A stretch of DNA of 64,000 nt from Melioribacteraceae bacterium. Its GTDB lineage: Bacteria; Bacteroidota; Ignavibacteria; Ignavibacteriales; Melioribacteraceae. Below are positions 19,318 through 28,330 of the stretch, one piece after another. Each line of letters opens with the position of its first letter. Within the stretch, counting starts at the first letter, position 1. The position numbers and the translations under genes are program-made. The stretch spans positions 124,001 through 188,000 of the forward strand of contig DAOSDY010000003.1 in the NCBI GenBank assembly GCA_035362835.1, written 5' to 3'. The notes beneath the pieces were generated by a model, which saw only the letters and a list, made by a program, of their open reading frames with translations, ran no database searches and was not told the DNA's origin.

Positions 19318-21105
19318 ATGGCAGAACAACGCGAAGACGAAATATTAGGTAAAGCATACGACTCTAAGCTTATGAAGCGGCTCCTTGTTTATATTAAGCC
19401 GTATAAGCACTATGTAATTGCAGCAATAATTTTCAATATACTTGTTGCGGCGCTTGGTCCCCTCCGTCCTTACCTTAGTAAGGTAGCAATTGACGACTAT
19501 ATACTCAATAAAGACTACAACGGTCTTCTTCTTATCGTAGGCATTTTATTTCTATCACTTGTCATTCAGGCAGTCGTTCAATACTTCCTTACCTATTTTA
19601 CCGAATTAATGGGTCAGAAGATTATTTATGATATACGGGTTCAGCTCTTTTCACACGTTCAGAGACTAGCATTAAAATATTTCGATAAAACTCCTATCGG
19701 CAGAACTGTTACCCGTGTTACCAACGATGTAGACGCATTGAATGAAATGTTCTCCTCCGGTGTGGTAACGGTTTTCAGCGACGTGTTCATGATTGTGTTC
19801 ATTTTCATCTTTATGTTCAGTATGTCCTGGCAGCTTACTCTAATAACACTCGCTGTAATTCCTTTCCTGTTTTACGCGACTTTTCTTTTCAGAAAGAAGG
19901 TAAGGGAGGAATACAGGAATGTCAGAACTCATCTTGCCCGGCTTAATTCATATATGCAGGAACATGTAACGGGCATGAACGTAGTACAGATGTTCGCTAA
20001 GGAAAAGCAGGAACTGGAAAATTTTGAATCGATCAATAACGATTTCAAAAAAGCCAATATTAAATCTGTTTTTTATTATGCCATCTTTTTCCCGTTTGTT
20101 GAATTGCTAAGTGCTGTCTCAATCTCACTGGTAATCTGGTTTGCAAGCGGCGAAATAATTCAGGGTGTTCTTACTTTCGGTATACTGACGGCTTTTATTC
20201 AGTATATAGAAATGTTCTGGCGGCCTGTACGCGACCTTTCCGAAAAGTATGATATCCTTCAAAGGGCAATGGCCGCGTCCGAAAGAATTTTCAAACTGCT
20301 GGATGACAAAACTATTATAAAAAATCCCGACACACCTGTTCTGCTTCAGAAAATCAGAGGGGAAATTGAATTTAAAAATGTCTGGTTCGCTTATAATCCG
20401 GATGAGTATGTTTTAAGGAATCTATCATTTAAAATTAATCCGGGAGAAACTGTTGCAATAGTTGGAGCTACCGGTGCTGGAAAGACAAGTATAGTAAATA
20501 TCCTAACCCGATTTTATGATATTGAAAAGGGAACCATCACGCTCGACGGAATCGATATAAGAAACCTGAATAAGAAAGACCTCCGTAAGTATATTTCCAT
20601 GGTACTGCAGGATGTTTTTCTATTCAGCGGAACTATTAAGTCGAATATCAGCCTCGGTAACCCGGAGATTCCGGACGAAAAAATTATTGAATCGGCAAAA
20701 ACTGTTGGAGCAGATAAATTCATTTCCAAGCTGCCGAATAATTATGAAGAAGAGATGAAAGAAAAAGGAGCCACGCTAAGCGTTGGTCAGAAGCAGTTAA
20801 TATCGTTTGCCCGAGCGCTTGCTTATAATCCGCAAATTCTTATTTTGGATGAAGCGACTTCGAGTGTTGATACAGAAACCGAACAGTTGATTCAGAATGC
20901 AATTGAAAAACTTCTGATCGGTAGAACATCTATTGTAATTGCTCATCGTCTCTCAACAATTCAGAATGCGGATAAAATTCTTGTTATGCATAAGGGTGAA
21001 TTAAAAGAAACCGGTACACATCAGGAATTGCTTGCTAAGAGAGGAATCTATTATCGTCTGTACGAACTGCAATATAAAGATCAGGAAATAACAAAAACTG
21101 CTTAG
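19318..21105 (+). CDS. ABC exporter half-transporter with consensus Walker B
   Basis: 595 residues: six TM segments and an ATPase domain with Walker A GATGAGKTS (Lys389) and an intact Walker B ILILDE (Asp511-Glu512). Its signature motif reads LSVGQ, with Val489 replacing the second residue of LSGGQ. Combined with the Asp Walker B of the upstream gene, this yields one consensus and one degenerate ATP site in the dimer, the hallmark of TM287/288- or BmrCD-like heterodimers. It starts three bases after its partner, so translation is likely coupled. It probably exports a lipid-like or drug-like compound across the inner membrane. Confidence 0.93.
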   Translation: MAEQREDEILGKAYDSKLMKRLLVYIKPYKHYVIAAIIFNILVAALGPLRPYLSKVAIDDYILNKDYNGLLLIVGILFLSLVIQAVVQYFLTYFTELMGQKIIYDIRVQLFSHVQRLALKYFDKTPIGRTVTRVTNDVDALNEMFSSGVVTVFSDVFMIVFIFIFMFSMSWQLTLITLAVIPFLFYATFLFRKKVREEYRNVRTHLARLNSYMQEHVTGMNVVQMFAKEKQELENFESINNDFKKANIKSVFYYAIFFPFVELLSAVSISLVIWFASGEIIQGVLTFGILTAFIQYIEMFWRPVRDLSEKYDILQRAMAASERIFKLLDDKTIIKNPDTPVLLQKIRGEIEFKNVWFAYNPDEYVLRNLSFKINPGETVAIVGATGAGKTSIVNILTRFYDIEKGTITLDGIDIRNLNKKDLRKYISMVLQDVFLFSGTIKSNISLGNPEIPDEKIIESAKTVGADKFISKLPNNYEEEMKEKGATLSVGQKQLISFARALAYNPQILILDEATSSVDTETEQLIQNAIEKLLIGRTSIVIAHRLSTIQNADKILVMHKGELKETGTHQELLAKRGIYYRLYELQYKDQEITKTA

Positions 21106-21119
21106 TGGAGGCACACTTC

Positions 21120-22130
21120 ATGGCAAAAAAGAGATTTATGACGCTTCCGCGTCACATTCTTGAAGGCGAAAAATTACACCCGGAGGCAACCGGAGAACTC
21201 TCTGCGATTCTGCTGCAGCTTAGTCTAGCTGCTAAAGTTATTTCTATGGAGGTTAATAAAGCCGGCCTTGCCGATATACTCGGCTTTACAGGTGAAAATA
21301 ATATTTCCGGCGACGAGGTAAAAAAACTCGATATATTTGCTCACGAAACACTTCTTAAAGCAATGGATCACGGCGGACATTTCTGTGTTATGGCCTCCGA
21401 AGAAGATGAGGATATTATACATCTTCCCCCTCACCAGAAGATCGGCAAATACGTCCTTCTCTTCGATCCACTCGACGGATCTTCGAATATCGATGCCAAT
21501 GTAAGCATCGGTACTATCTTTTCAATTTACAAAAGAATTACTCCAGGAGACGGGCCAGGTACACTCGAAGACTGCCTTCAGCCCGGTTATAAGCAGGAAG
21601 TTGCGGGTTATATCCTTTACGGATCCAGTACAGTATTCGTTTATACCGCCGGGCACGGTGTTTACGGATTTACACTTGATCCTGCATTCGGAGAATTTCT
21701 TCTTTCACACGATGATATAAAAATCCCAAAACATGGAAGAATCTACAGTATAAACGAAGGCAATTATTTTTCGTGGCAGAAAGGTTTGAAGGATTATATA
21801 AAATATTTACAGGCCAATAAATTCAACGGTAAACCTTACCAGGCACGTTACATAGGCTCAATGGTGGCGGACGTCCACAGAACATTATTGTACGGCGGAA
21901 TTTTCATGTATCCGGGTGATACCAGAAATGCTAAAGGAAAACTCAGACTTGCTTACGAATGTAATCCTATGGCATTTATTGTAGAAGCAGCAGGGGGACG
22001 TGCAACCGACGGCAGGAAAAGGATATTGGAACAAGTACCTGAATCGCTTCATGAACGGATTCCGATCTTTATCGGAAGTGAAGAAGATGTACTTCTGGTT
22101 GAAAAATTTCTTAGGGAAGCAGGCGATTAA
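21120..22130 (+). CDS. fbp: Fructose-1,6-bisphosphatase class I
   Basis: Hydrolyses fructose-1,6-bisphosphate in gluconeogenesis. 336 residues from the ATG at 21120, chosen because GGAGG lies eight bases upstream; an in-frame GTG at 21105 would overlap the ABC gene. The metal-binding signature DPLDGSSNID begins at Asp116. The family ending with EAAGGRATDG near residue 290 is present. Length and motifs match class I FBPases (about 330). It follows the ABC exporter by 14 bases and may be on the same transcript, though no functional link is clear. Confidence 0.97.
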   Translation: MAKKRFMTLPRHILEGEKLHPEATGELSAILLQLSLAAKVISMEVNKAGLADILGFTGENNISGDEVKKLDIFAHETLLKAMDHGGHFCVMASEEDEDIIHLPPHQKIGKYVLLFDPLDGSSNIDANVSIGTIFSIYKRITPGDGPGTLEDCLQPGYKQEVAGYILYGSSTVFVYTAGHGVYGFTLDPAFGEFLLSHDDIKIPKHGRIYSINEGNYFSWQKGLKDYIKYLQANKFNGKPYQARYIGSMVADVHRTLLYGGIFMYPGDTRNAKGKLRLAYECNPMAFIVEAAGGRATDGRKRILEQVPESLHERIPIFIGSEEDVLLVEKFLREAGD

Positions 22131-22136
22131 ACGAAA

Positions 22137-22170
22137 AAGTGCGAAGATCTTTTTCTAAGAGTTCGCACTT
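22137..22170. terminator. Hairpin between convergent genes
   Basis: Perfect 9-bp inverted repeat (22137-22145 with 22162-22170) immediately after fbp and abutting the stop of the reverse gene at 22171. A-rich flank on one side and CTAATTTTT on the other suit termination in the forward direction. Confidence 0.6.
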
Positions 22171-22449
22171 CTAATTTTTCAGTTCACTCTTGAGTTTAGC
22201 AATCTCTTCATTCAAACGAGCGGCCAGTTCTTCCTTGGTAATTCCGTTAAGTGTAAATTTTGCCGAGCGGACAATTACTTCTGGAGAGTCGCCTTCACCT
22301 TTTAGAAATCTATATAAATTGAAGCCGAGCCGGTTACGGTCGTTCATTAATGGAAGATTCTCCTTAAAGCTCTCGGCTATTCCATATGCCTTCTTTTCCA
22401 GAGAATTATCGGGAAAAGCTTTTGTTAATGGGGCTGCTAATGTGGTCAT
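22171..22449 (-). CDS. Hypothetical small cytoplasmic protein
   Basis: 92 residues, no signal peptide or TM segment. It is mostly helical in appearance and ends in a charged amphipathic helix (EELAARLNEEIAKLKSEL) that could form a coiled coil. AAAGGTAGG lies just upstream of its ATG, which supports expression. I do not recognise the family. It stands alone between fbp and the GT9 gene. The opposite strand also has an open frame but without such a site. Confidence 0.6.
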   Translation of the reverse strand: MTTLAAPLTKAFPDNSLEKKAYGIAESFKENLPLMNDRNRLGFNLYRFLKGEGDSPEVIVRSAKFTLNGITKEELAARLNEEIAKLKSELKN

Positions 22450-22494
22450 TATACCTACCTTTAAAATCGACTGGTCTAAAAATAGCCAAGAATT

Positions 22495-23565
22495 TTGTTC
22501 AAGACAACTGATTGGAGTGGAAGGCCTTTTAATATTTGGTTAGATTTGCAGGGAAATAATGGATTTACCGGCTTGAATGGAAAAAACCCCAATCGAATTC
22601 TTATAATCCGCCTTAGCTCACTTGGCGATGTTCTGCTTTCCTCGCCTCTGATAAGGGCTCTGAAAAATCAGTTTAGCGGTGTAAAGGTCGACTTCCTTGT
22701 AAGATCGGAGTATGCTGATGCTGTAAAGTTCAATCCGAATATAAACGTCGTATACGCGATCTCAAGATCTGATAAAACCAAATTCTTAATGAAAATTCTC
22801 AAAGAAAACAGGTATGATTTTCTTCTTGATCTACAAAATAATATTAGAACACGTTTAATCTGCCGTTCAATTAATGCTAAGACTTATCCATTCAGTAAGC
22901 CTACTTTGCAAAAGTACCTGCTTGTTAAATTCAAGATCAACCGTTTCAGGGATATTAAACCGATTACCCACAGGTATGCCGAATCGCTTCCCGAATTGAA
23001 ACTTGATGGTAAAGGTCTGGAGTTTTTTGTCCCTTTGAAAGTTCAGTCAACTTTGGATTCTTCAAAAAAATATATCGGGTTGTGTCCGGGCTCCAAACAT
23101 TTCACAAAAAGATGGCCGCCCGAATATTTTGTTGAATTGGGAAACAGTTTATCCGGACTAGGATACCAGATTTTAATATTCGGCGGTAAAGATGATAAAA
23201 CAATTTGCGAATCGATCTCTTCCGGTATCGGCGGCTCGCTGAATCTTTCTAATGATAACAACCTGTTTCAAACCGCAGCCGATATGAAGAACTGTAAATT
23301 AATTATATGCAACGATTCGGGTCTTATGCATACCGCAGCGGCTTCCGGAATTCCGGTAGTTTCTATTTTCGGATCCTCCGTTAAAGAGTTCGGATTTATT
23401 CCCTACGGAGTGCCAAATTTAATCTTAGAGAATAATTCGTTATCTTGCAGACCATGCAGTCATATTGGGAGAAGCAGATGTCCGGAAGGACATTTCAAAT
23501 GTATGAGAGAAATTACTCCCGGATTTGTTACTGAAAATGTTACTAAATTTTTGTCCGGCCTATGA
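22495..23565 (+). CDS. GT9 family glycosyltransferase (heptosyltransferase-like)
   Basis: Likely adds a sugar such as ADP-heptose to the lipopolysaccharide core. The GT9 N-terminal motif ILIIRLSSLGDVLLSSPLIRAL and the donor-binding motifs LCPGSKHFTKRWP and NDSGLMHTAAASGIPVVSIFG are clear. A Cys-rich segment near the end (CRPCSHIGRSRCPEGHFKCM) is common in the family. The open frame has no ATG before the first motif: TTG codons at 22495, 22546 and 22573 are the options and none has a strong ribosome site, so the 5' end is uncertain. It overlaps waaA by four bases, which supports an LPS inner-core operon. Confidence 0.88.
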   Translation: MFKTTDWSGRPFNIWLDLQGNNGFTGLNGKNPNRILIIRLSSLGDVLLSSPLIRALKNQFSGVKVDFLVRSEYADAVKFNPNINVVYAISRSDKTKFLMKILKENRYDFLLDLQNNIRTRLICRSINAKTYPFSKPTLQKYLLVKFKINRFRDIKPITHRYAESLPELKLDGKGLEFFVPLKVQSTLDSSKKYIGLCPGSKHFTKRWPPEYFVELGNSLSGLGYQILIFGGKDDKTICESISSGIGGSLNLSNDNNLFQTAADMKNCKLIICNDSGLMHTAAASGIPVVSIFGSSVKEFGFIPYGVPNLILENNSLSCRPCSHIGRSRCPEGHFKCMREITPGFVTENVTKFLSGL

Positions 23566-24839
23566 AAAACACCTGGTATTTGCTCTACAATCTTATAATT
23601 ATTCCGATCGCAAAAGTGGTCATTTTTTTTATTTCGCTGTTCAATCAGAAAGTAAGGACAGGAATAAGAGACCGTAGAAAACTATTTGAGAATCTTATAA
23701 TTGATCTAACCGGAATTGACCGTAAGAAAAAAATGATCTGGTTTCATTCGGCCTCGATGGGGGAATTTGAACAGGCAAAACCAATCATAGAAAAAATAAA
23801 AAGCGAGAAGAAGTTTAATATTATCATCACTTTCTTCTCTCCTTCCGGATACCGTAATTCTCTCAAATATCCGTATGCCGATATAATTTCATATATACCG
23901 ATCGATACTCCAATACTGACCGAGAGATTTTTAAACCTTGTAAGGCCTCATCTGGCAGTATTCATGAGATACGATTTCTGGCCTAATATGGTCTGGCAGC
24001 TCGACCGGAAGAGGATTCCGTATTTTATTGTAGACGCAACAATGCGCAGCCGTTCAAAAAGAAAACTCCCGCTTGCAATTGATTTCCATAGATCACTTTT
24101 TTCAAATATTTCAAGAGTCCTCACGGTTTCCGAGGATGATGCTAAGAACTTCCGTGAATTCGGGATTCCAGATAGCCGTATTGAAGTTGTTGGCGATACA
24201 CGCTTCGACCGGGTCTATCAAAAGAGTCTTGATGCTAAAGAGAAGAAATTGTTCAAAGAGGATTTCTTTAAAGGGAAAAAAATTTTTGTACTGGGAAGCA
24301 CATGGGAAAGTGACGAAGAGATCGTTCTACCCGCACTTATGAAAGCAATGGAATATGATCCGGACTTAATGCCCATAATTGTACCGCACGAACCGACAGT
24401 TCAGCATCTGGAGCGGATCGAACATACTTTTTATAAACATTTCAGCACCATCAGATTTTCTTACCTTAACAATTACAAAAATGAGAGAGTAATAATTGTT
24501 GATTCAATCGGAATACTGCTTACTCTCTATACTTACGCCCACGCTGCTTATGTTGGCGGAAGTTTCAAACAGGGAATTCATAATGTGCTTGAACCGGCTG
24601 TATACGGTATTCCGGTCATATTCGGTCCTAAAATTGAAAACAGCAGGGAGGCCAATCTGCTTGTTTCTATCGGGGGAGCTTTCGTAATCCGTAATAAAAA
24701 AGAGGCATACCGGATTATAAGAAGACTATTTACCGATCAGAATTTCCGGAGTGAAAGAGGGAAAATCTGTTCCTACTATGTAAAAGAGAACACCGGTGCC
24801 TCAGACAAAATCCTTCAGAAAATATACAATCAATTGTAA
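23562..24839 (+). CDS. waaA: 3-deoxy-D-manno-octulosonic acid transferase
   Basis: Transfers Kdo to lipid A at the inner membrane (KdtA/WaaA). 425 residues with one N-terminal TM anchor (LIIIPIAKVVIFFISLF). The motif HSASMGEFEQAKPII contains Glu68, matching the catalytic Glu of WaaA. Later motifs are GDTRFDRV, LGSTWESDEE and the donor-binding YVGGSFKQGIHNVLEPAVYGIPVIFGP. The ATG overlaps the stop of the GT9 gene, so translation is likely coupled. Together with the neighbour it shows that the organism makes a Kdo-containing LPS. Confidence 0.96.
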   Translation: MKNTWYLLYNLIIIPIAKVVIFFISLFNQKVRTGIRDRRKLFENLIIDLTGIDRKKKMIWFHSASMGEFEQAKPIIEKIKSEKKFNIIITFFSPSGYRNSLKYPYADIISYIPIDTPILTERFLNLVRPHLAVFMRYDFWPNMVWQLDRKRIPYFIVDATMRSRSKRKLPLAIDFHRSLFSNISRVLTVSEDDAKNFREFGIPDSRIEVVGDTRFDRVYQKSLDAKEKKLFKEDFFKGKKIFVLGSTWESDEEIVLPALMKAMEYDPDLMPIIVPHEPTVQHLERIEHTFYKHFSTIRFSYLNNYKNERVIIVDSIGILLTLYTYAHAAYVGGSFKQGIHNVLEPAVYGIPVIFGPKIENSREANLLVSIGGAFVIRNKKEAYRIIRRLFTDQNFRSERGKICSYYVKENTGASDKILQKIYNQL

Positions 24840-24926
24840 ATCTTAATTTGATTTACCCTCAGCGGACTATATTTTCAACACTCATTTTCATAAATTGAAT
24901 CCGAATTTCTACCGGAAATAGGAAAT

Positions 24927-27900
24927 ATGACTTCATCCTTGGACAAAACATTTGACTTATCCCGACCTGATATTTCCTATCGTAATATTCTGGAAACCGC
25001 CCCGATCGGAATGCTCATTTTCAACGACGACTTCATTGTGAAATTTGTAAATAAAAATTTTTTCCATTTCAGCGGTGTTGTCAGCGCAAATCCATCTGAA
25101 TTAATAGGTAAAAGTATCTACGAGTACAGAATCTTTGAAGTAAGCGATCTGAGGAAAGACCTGAATGAATTAAAAGATGGAATTGCATTCGAGAAAGTTC
25201 TGGCCACATCTACAACTCTTTCCGGTAATAAAATTTCCATTATTGTAAAATGTGTTCCCATTCTGATCGAGAATAAATTCAGCGGCGGTGTAATTATAAT
25301 TGAGGATGTTAAGATTAATACTGCCGCAGAGGAAGCTGCTCTTATTTACTCTCCTAATTTTCAGAACTTTCTTTACCTGGTAAGCGACTGTTTCTTTTTT
25401 GTTGATAAAGAAGGGAATATCAAATTAAGCTCTCCTACCGGATACGACGATTTCTCGTTCCTGTTTGAACCGGATTTGAGAAATAATAAACGTCCGCAGA
25501 AATTGTCGGGTATTTTATTTAAAAAGCAGCTTGAATCGGTGCTTTTAAGCAGCAAAACTGTCTGGACGGAGATACCTTTCATAAAAAACAGCTCTGAACA
25601 TCGGGCAAGTATTACTCTTATTCCGGTTGCCGAGAATGATTCGAATGTAGGTCTGGTTATTGTCCTTGTTAAAGAGATTCAGGGTGAAAAGACAAATATC
25701 ACGATTAATAATGAAGAGATTAAAGAGCTTAAAAGATATCAGCAGATTGTTGCGGGAGTTCTCGATGGTGTAATCGGTTTCGATAAAGAGGGAAAAATAA
25801 TTTTCTGGAACGAATCCTCTGCAAGCTTATTCGGCCTTACAAGAAGCGAAGTGTACGGAAAATTCATCGGGAAAATTTTTCAGCAGATCGATCAGCTCTA
25901 TTTTCAGCAGATGATGAAACAGTTGACTGAAGAAAAATTCTGGGAGGGTGAGTTCAGAATAGGGGAAGATGAAAGTGTGGCGGAATATTTTTCGGTCAAG
26001 ATCGGTGTAATAGACGAAGATTCCGAAGAATCCTTTTTTATGCTCTGTTCGAATATTTCCGGTAGGATCAGAATTGAAAAAGAACTTAGAAGCTCGGAAG
26101 AGAAGTTCAGAAATATTGTAATTAACTCCCACGAATTCATCTGTATACTGGACCTGGACGGAAGAATAACCTATGCCAATCCTTTCTTTCTCGATACGTT
26201 CGAATATAGTGCGGATGAAATTACGAAAATGAATTTCGGTGAATTGGTCGATTCACTTTATATGACGGAAAATCCTTTCTTTATTAATGAACTTGCTTCA
26301 TTCAGCTCGCAGTCGGTTGAATTACCTCTTATTAATAAAAAAGGTCAGAGGATTTATGTGCTGGCCAGTTTTTCCTCCGCAAATGATCAGGAAGGCGTTC
26401 CTCTCTATTACACCGTTATACTTACCGATATTACGCTTAAGAAAGAATCTGAAAAAGATCTGCTGCTTATAAGATCTATCTTTGAGGCTTCGCACGATGG
26501 AATCGCATTGATAAGCAGGAAACGGTTTGTGCTTGTAAATGATTCTTTCGTCGGAATGTTTGGATACAGAAGCGCAAGCGAAATTATTGGTCAGGATCCT
26601 ATTGACTTTGTTTTTGAAATCGATAAACAGAAAGTAGAAAAATATCTGGTCAGTTCAGATGAAGGAGATGACCTGCCTGCCCGATATGATTTCAAAGGGA
26701 GGCGGAGGAATGGTACAGTCCTTGAACTTGAGAATTCAGTTTCAACTTACAGAACCAATGAAGAAAAATTTGTTGTATGGGTTATAAGGGATATTACTGA
26801 AGAGAAAAAGGCTCAGGAAGCTCTTCAGATTTCCGAGGAAAGATACCGGAGTATTTCGGAGAATATTAAGGAGAGTTTCTTTACGGCAGAAAGAATCGAC
26901 GGTGAACTTAAATCGGTTTTTTATACACCGGCTATTCGTCAGATTACCGGGTATACTCCCGATGCTTTTATAAGCGACCAGGATCTGTGGAAGAATATAA
27001 TCCATCCGGATGATGTTGAAGAAGTACTTTCGGAATACGATAAATTCTACACCGACAGATCGAAAAATTTTCAGGTGTTTGAATACCGGATAATAGATGC
27101 GCTCGGCAATATTAACTGGATCGAAAATAAAGTTTCTGTTAAACGCGACTCATACGGTGAGATCCGGATGATGTTCGGTATTATAAGCGATATTTCACTC
27201 TCTAAACGGGCAGAGGAGGAACTTAAAAAATCCGCTGCAGAATTAAAGGAACTTAACGAAGCCAAAGACCGGTTTATTTCCATTATCTCGCACGACCTGA
27301 GAACCCCTTTCAGTTCTATACTTGGATTTACCGATTTTCTACTTTCCGACGATCCCGACCTTAACGATGAAAAAAGAAAACAGTATGTGGTCTATATTCA
27401 GGAATCTGCAAAAAATATGCTCGGGCTCGTTAATTCGCTTCTGGATTATACCAGGCTTCAGACAGGAAAAATTAAATTTGAGCCGCAGAGAGTTAATGCA
27501 AAATCCGTTATTGATAAAGCGATTCAGATAATGGCCGGTGTTGCGCTGCAGAAGAAAATTAACATTGTATCAAAACTGGATCGGGATTTTTTTATACATG
27601 CCGACGAAGATCTTCTTCTTCAGGTATTCAATAATCTGATTTCCAATGCAGTCAAATTCACCAACAATAGAGGTAATATCAGTGTTGATGCTTCCGTTGA
27701 TATAGAAAAACATCAGGTTCAGTTTCACGTGGAAGATGATGGCGTTGGAATGAATGAGGAAAATGTTTCTAAACTATTTAAAGTTGATTCCAAGTTCACA
27801 ACTCCGGGTACAGCAGGCGAAAAGGGCAGCGGCCTCGGACTTTCGTTAGTAGGGGATATTGTTAGAAAACATGGGGGCGATATCTGGGTGGAAAGTTCTG

Positions 27901-28325
27901 TCGGGAAAGGTTCAAGATTCTATTTTACAATTCCTATAGCTTCAACAAATATTCTTCTTGTAGACGATATAAAGACCGACCGGCTCCTCTATTCAAAACT
28001 GATCAGGAATTTAATTCCGCAATACAGCATTATAGAAGCCGATAACGGAAAAACAGCTCTCGAAATTATCAAACAGAACGCACCGGTTCTTGTAATAACC
28101 GATCATAAAATGCCTGTGATGAGCGGTTACGACCTTGCAAAACAGTTGAATATAACAGACCTGAGATATAAACCGCCGGTAATTGTTCTTTCAAGCGATC
28201 TAGACGATACAATTAAAGGTGAGTATAGAGAACTTGGAATTGAGTATATTTTCCAGAAACCGGTAAATCTCAGCGATTTTAAAAACGCAATTCAACTTGC
28301 CCTTAAAAAAGCGATATACAGTTAA
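24927..28325 (+). CDS. Soluble multi-PAS hybrid histidine kinase with C-terminal receiver
   Basis: 1132 residues without a TM segment, so a cytoplasmic sensor. About five to six PAS-like domains occupy residues 15-770; the clearest begin near 272, 390, 515 and 640. A HisKA domain follows with the phospho-acceptor His789 in ISHDLRTP. The HATPase domain has NAVKFTN, DDGVGMN and GSGLGLSLVGDIV. The receiver at about 1010-1130 has phospho-acceptor Asp1059 in ITDHKMPVMSG. No output domain or partner regulator is adjacent, so signals probably pass through an unlinked phosphotransfer or target protein. The ligand is unknown; the PAS domains lack an obvious haem or flavin signature I can call. Confidence 0.95.
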   Translation: MTSSLDKTFDLSRPDISYRNILETAPIGMLIFNDDFIVKFVNKNFFHFSGVVSANPSELIGKSIYEYRIFEVSDLRKDLNELKDGIAFEKVLATSTTLSGNKISIIVKCVPILIENKFSGGVIIIEDVKINTAAEEAALIYSPNFQNFLYLVSDCFFFVDKEGNIKLSSPTGYDDFSFLFEPDLRNNKRPQKLSGILFKKQLESVLLSSKTVWTEIPFIKNSSEHRASITLIPVAENDSNVGLVIVLVKEIQGEKTNITINNEEIKELKRYQQIVAGVLDGVIGFDKEGKIIFWNESSASLFGLTRSEVYGKFIGKIFQQIDQLYFQQMMKQLTEEKFWEGEFRIGEDESVAEYFSVKIGVIDEDSEESFFMLCSNISGRIRIEKELRSSEEKFRNIVINSHEFICILDLDGRITYANPFFLDTFEYSADEITKMNFGELVDSLYMTENPFFINELASFSSQSVELPLINKKGQRIYVLASFSSANDQEGVPLYYTVILTDITLKKESEKDLLLIRSIFEASHDGIALISRKRFVLVNDSFVGMFGYRSASEIIGQDPIDFVFEIDKQKVEKYLVSSDEGDDLPARYDFKGRRRNGTVLELENSVSTYRTNEEKFVVWVIRDITEEKKAQEALQISEERYRSISENIKESFFTAERIDGELKSVFYTPAIRQITGYTPDAFISDQDLWKNIIHPDDVEEVLSEYDKFYTDRSKNFQVFEYRIIDALGNINWIENKVSVKRDSYGEIRMMFGIISDISLSKRAEEELKKSAAELKELNEAKDRFISIISHDLRTPFSSILGFTDFLLSDDPDLNDEKRKQYVVYIQESAKNMLGLVNSLLDYTRLQTGKIKFEPQRVNAKSVIDKAIQIMAGVALQKKINIVSKLDRDFFIHADEDLLLQVFNNLISNAVKFTNNRGNISVDASVDIEKHQVQFHVEDDGVGMNEENVSKLFKVDSKFTTPGTAGEKGSGLGLSLVGDIVRKHGGDIWVESSVGKGSRFYFTIPIASTNILLVDDIKTDRLLYSKLIRNLIPQYSIIEADNGKTALEIIKQNAPVLVITDHKMPVMSGYDLAKQLNITDLRYKPPVIVLSSDLDDTIKGEYRELGIEYIFQKPVNLSDFKNAIQLALKKAIYS

Positions 28326-28330
28326 AAGGC

